From Sphingomonas jejuensis (lineage in GTDB: Bacteria > Pseudomonadota > Alphaproteobacteria > Sphingomonadales > Sphingomonadaceae): a stretch of 64,000 nucleotides of DNA. The stretch is taken from assembly GCF_011927695.1 (NCBI RefSeq), contig NZ_JAATJE010000003.1, positions 1 to 64,000 of the forward strand, in the 5' to 3' direction. The notes beneath the pieces were generated by a model. It had not been told where the DNA came from. It made no database searches and saw nothing but the letters and a program-made list of their open reading frames with translations. A program made the translations under genes and the position numbers. Position 1 is the stretch's first letter. Every line of letters starts with the position of its first letter. Below are positions 59,960 to 64,000 of this stretch, piece by piece.

Positions 59960-60687
59960 CCGGGCCGGCCGGGCTCAGCCTCCCGCTCGCCTTCCTCGCC
60001 GGGCTGCTCACCTTCCTCTCCCCCTGCGTGCTGCCGCTGCTCCCCATCGTCCTCGGATCGGCCGGACGCGACGGGCGGAGCGGCCCGGCGGCACTGGCCG
60101 CGGGGGTGGTCACCTCCTTCACGGGCGCGGGCCTGCTGCTGGCCACGAGCGGCGCCGCCGCCGGCCTGGCGGGTGGCGCGGCGCGCCCCCTGCTCGGCAT
60201 CGCAATCTCCGCCGTGGCGCTGACGCTACTCCTTCCCGGCGCCGAGCACGCGCTGGAGCGGGCACTCGCGCCCGCGTCCCGCTGGGCGTCGGCGCGCGCC
60301 GACCGGCTGGCGATCCGCGGCACGCCGGGCCGGTTCGCGCTCGGTCTGCTCCTCGGAGTGGCCTGGTCGCCCTGCGTCGGCCCGACGCTCGGCGCGGCGA
60401 CGGTGCTCGCGGGCCGAGGCCAGGACCTCGGCGCAGTAGCGACGACCATGACCGTCTTCGCGATCGGCGCGGCGCTGCCGCTGCTGCTCGTCGGGACCGC
60501 CACGCAGGCGACGATCGCGCGACTGCGGACGCCGCTCCTCGCCGGCGGCAGGGCCGGGCGGCGCGCGCTCGGCGTCGCCCTGCTGCCGCTCGGCGCGGCG
60601 ATCGCGACCGGGTTCGACCATGCGATCGAGGCCGCGCTGGTCGGCGTCTCGCCCGACTGGCTCGTCCGGCTCACCACCGCCTACTGA
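59956..60687 (+). CDS. CcdA-like transmembrane thiol-reductant carrier
   Basis: 243 residues with about six helices. CcdA/DsbD-type Cys-Pro motifs occur twice: LLTFLSPCVLPLLPIVLGSA and GVAWSPCVGPTLGAATVLAG. They carry electrons from cytoplasmic thioredoxin to periplasmic partners. It is coupled (ATGA overlap) to the thioredoxin-like lipoprotein, its probable partner. Confidence 0.85.
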   Translation: MTGPAGLSLPLAFLAGLLTFLSPCVLPLLPIVLGSAGRDGRSGPAALAAGVVTSFTGAGLLLATSGAAAGLAGGAARPLLGIAISAVALTLLLPGAEHALERALAPASRWASARADRLAIRGTPGRFALGLLLGVAWSPCVGPTLGAATVLAGRGQDLGAVATTMTVFAIGAALPLLLVGTATQATIARLRTPLLAGGRAGRRALGVALLPLGAAIATGFDHAIEAALVGVSPDWLVRLTTAY

Positions 60688-60796
60688 TCCCCGGCCCGGC
60701 CATGCACGCGGGCTATCGACATCATGCGCGCGCGGGCTCTTCACGTCGGCGCCGACGCACCGCATCCTCGCCACCCTGAACCCGGAGTCCCGTTCC

Positions 60797-61555
60797 GTGC
60801 CCCAACGCCCGATCCTCTCCCGCGTCGCTCCGCTCGCGCCGCTCCTGCTCGCCGCCTGCGGCGCGGCCACGTCGCAGCCGACGCGCGAGGCGCGGGCCGC
60901 CGCGCCGGCGCCGCGGATCGCCTCGGCCACGGCCGGCGCCCCGGTGGTGGTCGAGCTTTACCAGAGCCAGGGCTGCTCCTCGTGCCCGCCGGCCAATGCG
61001 AACGTGAACGCGATCGCCGACCGCCCCGAGGTGCTCGCACTCTCCTTCGGCGTCACCTACTGGGACCAGCTCGGCTGGACGGACAGCTTCGCCAAGCCGC
61101 AATACACCGCGCGGCAGTGGGACTACGCCCGCGCCGCCGGGCGCGGCCAGGTCGCGACGCCCCAGGTCGTCATCAACGGCGGCCGGACCACCGTGGTCGG
61201 CGCCAACGCCGCCCAGCTGGCCGCCGCCATCCAGGCGGCGGGGTCGCCTCGCGGCGGACCGGCCATCACGGCGTCGCCCGACGCGGTTGCGCTCGCCGCC
61301 GGCAGGGGCGCGGCGTCGACCGTCTGGCTCGTCCGCTACGATCCGAAGGTCCGCCAGGTCGCGATCAACGCCGGCGAGAACGGCGGGCGGACGCTGCCCC
61401 ACCGCGACGTCGTGCGGCAGCTGGTGCACCTCGGCAACTGGTCGGGGGCGGCGGTCCGCTTCGCGCTGCCTGCCGCCGGCGAGCCGGGACTCCGCACGGC
61501 CGTGCTGGTGCAGCAGGGCAAGGGCGGACCGATCACCGCCGCGCGGAGGATCTGA
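60797..61555 (+). CDS. DUF1223 (thioredoxin-like) lipoprotein
   Basis: 252 residues from a GTG at 60797. A lipobox in APLLLAACGAATSQ, then the DUF1223 core: VVELYQSQGCSSCPPANANV with a CxxC, SFGVTYWDQLGWTDSFAKPQ, and ATPQVVINGGRTTVVGANA. The fold is thioredoxin-like. It lies 110 bases after the CcdA-like gene and 4 bases before the cytochrome gene, inside a periplasmic redox group. Confidence 0.82.
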   Translation: MPQRPILSRVAPLAPLLLAACGAATSQPTREARAAAPAPRIASATAGAPVVVELYQSQGCSSCPPANANVNAIADRPEVLALSFGVTYWDQLGWTDSFAKPQYTARQWDYARAAGRGQVATPQVVINGGRTTVVGANAAQLAAAIQAAGSPRGGPAITASPDAVALAAGRGAASTVWLVRYDPKVRQVAINAGENGGRTLPHRDVVRQLVHLGNWSGAAVRFALPAAGEPGLRTAVLVQQGKGGPITAARRI

Positions 61556-61559
61556 GGCG

Positions 61560-62540
61560 ATGACCGGGGCGGAGAAGCCGTGGAGCGCGCCCGACGCGGA
61601 GCTCGCCAACGCGGACGAGCCAACCGCGGCGGGGATGGGCGACCTCGCCGACGCGCTGACGCCGCCGTCGCCGATGGCGTCCAAGCCGCACCGCATCTAC
61701 CGCCACCGCGTCTCGACGCGCCTGTGGCACTGGACCAACGCGATCGCGCTGATCGTCATGCTGATGAGCGGGCTGATGATCTTCAACGCGCACCCGCGGC
61801 TCTACTGGGGCGAGTACGGCGCGAACATGGACACGCCGTGGCTCTGGATCGGGCCGACGCCCGAGGGCGGTGGCCACTTGCTGCTGGGGCGGTCCATCGA
61901 CATCCCGACGACCGGCGTGCTCGGCCGCTCCACCAATCCGAACGGCTCGATCAACACGCACGCGTTCCCGCACTGGGCGACGATCCCGTCGGGCTACAGC
62001 CTGGCCGGCGCGCGGCGCTGGCACCTGTCCTTCGCCTGGATCTTCGTGCTGGCGACGATCGGATACGCGCTGGTCAGCCTCGTCAACGGCCATGTCCGCC
62101 GCGACCTGCTGCCGAAGCGGCACGAGCTCGCGCCGCGGCACCTGTGGAAGGACGTCGTCGACCACCTCAAGCTCCGCTTCCACGGCGACGAGCCCGGGCA
62201 GTACAACATCCTCCAGAAGCTCACCTACGGCCTGGTGCTGTTCGTGCTGCTGCCGCTCGTCATCCTGACCGGCATGACGATGTCGCCGGCGTTCGACGCC
62301 GCCTTCCCGTGGCTGCTCGACCTGTTCGGCGGGCGCCAGTCGGCGCGCTCGATCCACTTCGTCTGCGCCGCCGGGTTCGCCGCGTTCATCGTCGTCCACC
62401 TCCTGCTGGTCGTGCTCGCCGGCCCGATCAACGAGATCAGGTCCATGATCACCGGCTGGCTGCACGTCCGCGAGGTGAAGGGCCACGGGGCCGAGGGTCC
62501 CGGAGCCGGGCCGCGCGCGCGCGAGGAGCAGACCGCATGA
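61560..62540 (+). CDS. Cytochrome b561-type membrane subunit
   Basis: 326 residues with four core helices and haem-binding His: HRVSTRLWHWTNAIALIVML, RRWHLSFAWIFVLATIGYAL, and SIHFVCAAGFAAFIVVHLLL. It resembles the b-type subunit of formate/thiosulfate-type or sulfite-oxidase-linked systems. It is coupled to the molybdopterin protein whose ATG overlaps its stop, so it should pass electrons between quinone and that enzyme. Confidence 0.85.
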   Translation: MTGAEKPWSAPDAELANADEPTAAGMGDLADALTPPSPMASKPHRIYRHRVSTRLWHWTNAIALIVMLMSGLMIFNAHPRLYWGEYGANMDTPWLWIGPTPEGGGHLLLGRSIDIPTTGVLGRSTNPNGSINTHAFPHWATIPSGYSLAGARRWHLSFAWIFVLATIGYALVSLVNGHVRRDLLPKRHELAPRHLWKDVVDHLKLRFHGDEPGQYNILQKLTYGLVLFVLLPLVILTGMTMSPAFDAAFPWLLDLFGGRQSARSIHFVCAAGFAAFIVVHLLLVVLAGPINEIRSMITGWLHVREVKGHGAEGPGAGPRAREEQTA

Positions 62541-63304
62541 TCACGCCCACCATGACCCGCCGCCGACTGGTCGGCTCGCTCGGCCTCGCCGGCGGCGGGC
62601 TCCTCCTGACCGGATGCGACCGGGTCGCCGCCACGCCGGCCTTCCGCGGCTTCGTCGAGGGGTCCGAGCGGCTGACGATGGACTTCACGCGACTGGTCTC
62701 CGCCCGCGACGCCCTCGCGCGCGAGTTCACCGCTGCCGACCTGTCGCCGGTGTTCCGCGGCAACGGCGTCACGAACCCGACCGCGACCGACTACCAGGCG
62801 ATGGTCGCGAACGGCTTCGCCGACTACCGGCTGCGGGTCGACGGGCTGGTGCGCCGGCCGCTGTCGATGTCGCTCCCGCAGCTGCAGGCCATGCCCAGGC
62901 GCAGCCAGATCACGCGGCACGACTGCGTCGAGGGGTGGAGCGCCATCGGCCAGTGGACGGGCGTGCCGCTCAGGCTCCTGCTGAACCAGGCGGGCCTGCT
63001 GCCGCAGGCGCGCTACATCGTCTTCCACTGCGCCGACGACTACGGACCGGGCAAGTACTACGAGAGCGTCGACCTCATCGACGCCCACCACCCGCAGACC
63101 ATCCTCGCCTGGGCGCTGAACGGCCGGGCCCTGCCGGTCACCAACGGCGCGCCGCTGAGGCTCAGGGTCGAGCGCCAGCTCGGCTACAAGCAGGCGAAAT
63201 ACGTGATGCGGGTCGAGGCAGTGAACAGCCTCGCCCACATCGGCGGCGGCAAGGGCGGCTACTGGGAGGATTCCGGCGACTATGCCTGGTATGCGGGCAT
63301 ATAG
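62537..63304 (+). CDS. Molybdopterin-dependent oxidoreductase (sulfite oxidase-like), Tat-type lipoprotein
   Basis: 255 residues. The N-terminus MTRRRLVGSLGLAGGGLLLT followed by GC combines a twin-arginine signal with a lipobox. The sulfite-oxidase fold is marked by the molybdenum-ligand Cys130 in ITRHDCVEGWSAIGQWTGVP and by YVIFHCADDYG-like strands. Export with bound cofactor through Tat is expected. Substrate could be a sulfoxide or sulfite; neighbours give no clear choice. Confidence 0.85.
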   Translation: MITPTMTRRRLVGSLGLAGGGLLLTGCDRVAATPAFRGFVEGSERLTMDFTRLVSARDALAREFTAADLSPVFRGNGVTNPTATDYQAMVANGFADYRLRVDGLVRRPLSMSLPQLQAMPRRSQITRHDCVEGWSAIGQWTGVPLRLLLNQAGLLPQARYIVFHCADDYGPGKYYESVDLIDAHHPQTILAWALNGRALPVTNGAPLRLRVERQLGYKQAKYVMRVEAVNSLAHIGGGKGGYWEDSGDYAWYAGI

Positions 63305-64000
63305 GGCCCTCGCCGCCGCGCTGGCCGCGGCGACGCTCGTCGCGGGATGCGGCGACGGCGGTCGAGCGGGCGCGGGTACCACGACCACGGGCGTCGCGAC
63401 GACGAACGCCACGACCACCGACGCCACTTCCCCGACCGCGACGACCGCGCCCACGCTCCTGCGGGCCGCCGACGGCGTCGCGATCTCCGCAGCGCACGGC
63501 GAGGCGGCCGATCCCAGGGCGCTGATCCTGCTCTTCCACCAGGCGGGCTCGGGCAGGGGCGAATACGCCACGGTCGCGCCCCGGCTGAACGCGGCCGGCT
63601 ACGAGACGCTCGCGATCGACCAGCGATCGGGCGGCGACCTGTTCGGTCGCAACGAGACCGTGGCGAGGCTGGGCCGCTCCGCCAGCTACGCCGAGGCCGA
63701 GCGCGACCTGGAGGCGGCGTTCGCCTGGGCGCGGACCCGCCGGCTGCCGATCGTGCTCTGGGGCAGCAGCTACTCGGCCGCGCTCGCGTTCCGGGTCGCC
63801 GCCCGGCACCCGGGCGAGGTCGCCGCGGTGCTCGCCTTCTCGCCGGGCGAATACCTGGACGCGCCCGACGTCGTTCGGATCGCGGCGGCGAAGGTGGCCG
63901 CGCCGACCTACGTCACGTCCGCCAGCGACCCCGCCGAGGTCGCGGCCGCCCGCGCCATCCTCGCCGCCTCGCCCGCGCGGACGAAGGTGCAGTCCACGCC
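63291..64000 (+). CDS. Alpha/beta hydrolase lipoprotein (cut by window end)
   Basis: At least 236 codons from the ATG at 63291 (ATG 63282 possible), overlapping the end of the molybdopterin gene. A lipobox in ATLVAGCGDG is followed by a long Thr-rich linker. Hydrolase elements: LILLFHQAGSGRGEY and nucleophile elbow VLWGSSYSAALAFRVA (Ser). The C-terminal His and the stop lie beyond the window. Confidence 0.78.
   Translation, partial: MRAYRALAAALAAATLVAGCGDGGRAGAGTTTTGVATTNATTTDATSPTATTAPTLLRAADGVAISAAHGEAADPRALILLFHQAGSGRGEYATVAPRLNAAGYETLAIDQRSGGDLFGRNETVARLGRSASYAEAERDLEAAFAWARTRRLPIVLWGSSYSAALAFRVAARHPGEVAAVLAFSPGEYLDAPDVVRIAAAKVAAPTYVTSASDPAEVAAARAILAASPARTKVQST

Overview
The window looks like a large accessory region from a high-GC alphaproteobacterium, most likely a sphingomonad. 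The evidence is an SOS box of the alphaproteobacterial type (GTTC-N7-GTTC) before a umuDC-like pair, the style of the proteins, and many ATGA/GTGA start-stop overlaps. I cannot tell chromosome from plasmid. No rRNA, tRNA or CRISPR array was seen. Base composition shifts near 35.6 kb: the left part is mosaic and moderately GC-rich, the right part is uniformly very GC-rich.

Left edge (1-15.2 kb): a scrapyard of broken mobile elements (Tn3, IS110, IS3, IS21-type ends) that has cut host genes such as a hydroxyisourate hydrolase, an MHYT-domain protein, an aldo/keto reductase and a response regulator. Between them sit intact units: a coupled four-gene operon (family 2 glycosyltransferase, acyl-CoA-dehydrogenase-like protein, PIG-L deacetylase, methyltransferase), a large catalase, a formaldehyde-dehydrogenase-like alcohol dehydrogenase, and the umuD-umuC pair, whose UmuD has Arg where the catalytic Lys is expected.

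First defence island (15.2-29.9 kb): an ISNCY-type transposase gene is followed by a gene of unknown function and then a tightly packed seven-gene run. That run encodes a type III-like restriction subunit, two PD-(D/E)XK-like proteins, a beta-class DNA methyltransferase, two small proteins, and a UvrD-like helicase fused to a RelE-like domain. Related 20-bp tandem repeats stand in opposite orientation at both outer edges, so the whole block may be, or may once have been, one mobile unit.

Middle (29.9-35.6 kb): small proteins, an HU protein, an SRAP protease that appears to start at ATC, and a TniQ-TniA-TniB transposition module without a resolvase.

Right half (35.7-64 kb): metabolic and envelope genes. 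They include a YHS/DoxX-like/DedA/AraC cluster; a coupled five-gene operon with TTC38-like, hydrolase, ATP-grasp, serine hydrolase and acyltransferase genes; a cNMP-binding patatin with a YeeE-type transporter; a nitrilase; a detoxification-like cluster with a divergent LysR regulator; and a periplasmic redox cluster (thioredoxin, CcdA, DUF1223, cytochrome b, molybdopterin protein). A second defence candidate lies at 48.7-53.5 kb: a SIR2 protein, a small unknown protein and a Rad50/SMC-like ATPase. It resembles Lamassu (DdmABC) systems with a SIR2 effector and has a HEPN-like gene transcribed divergently.
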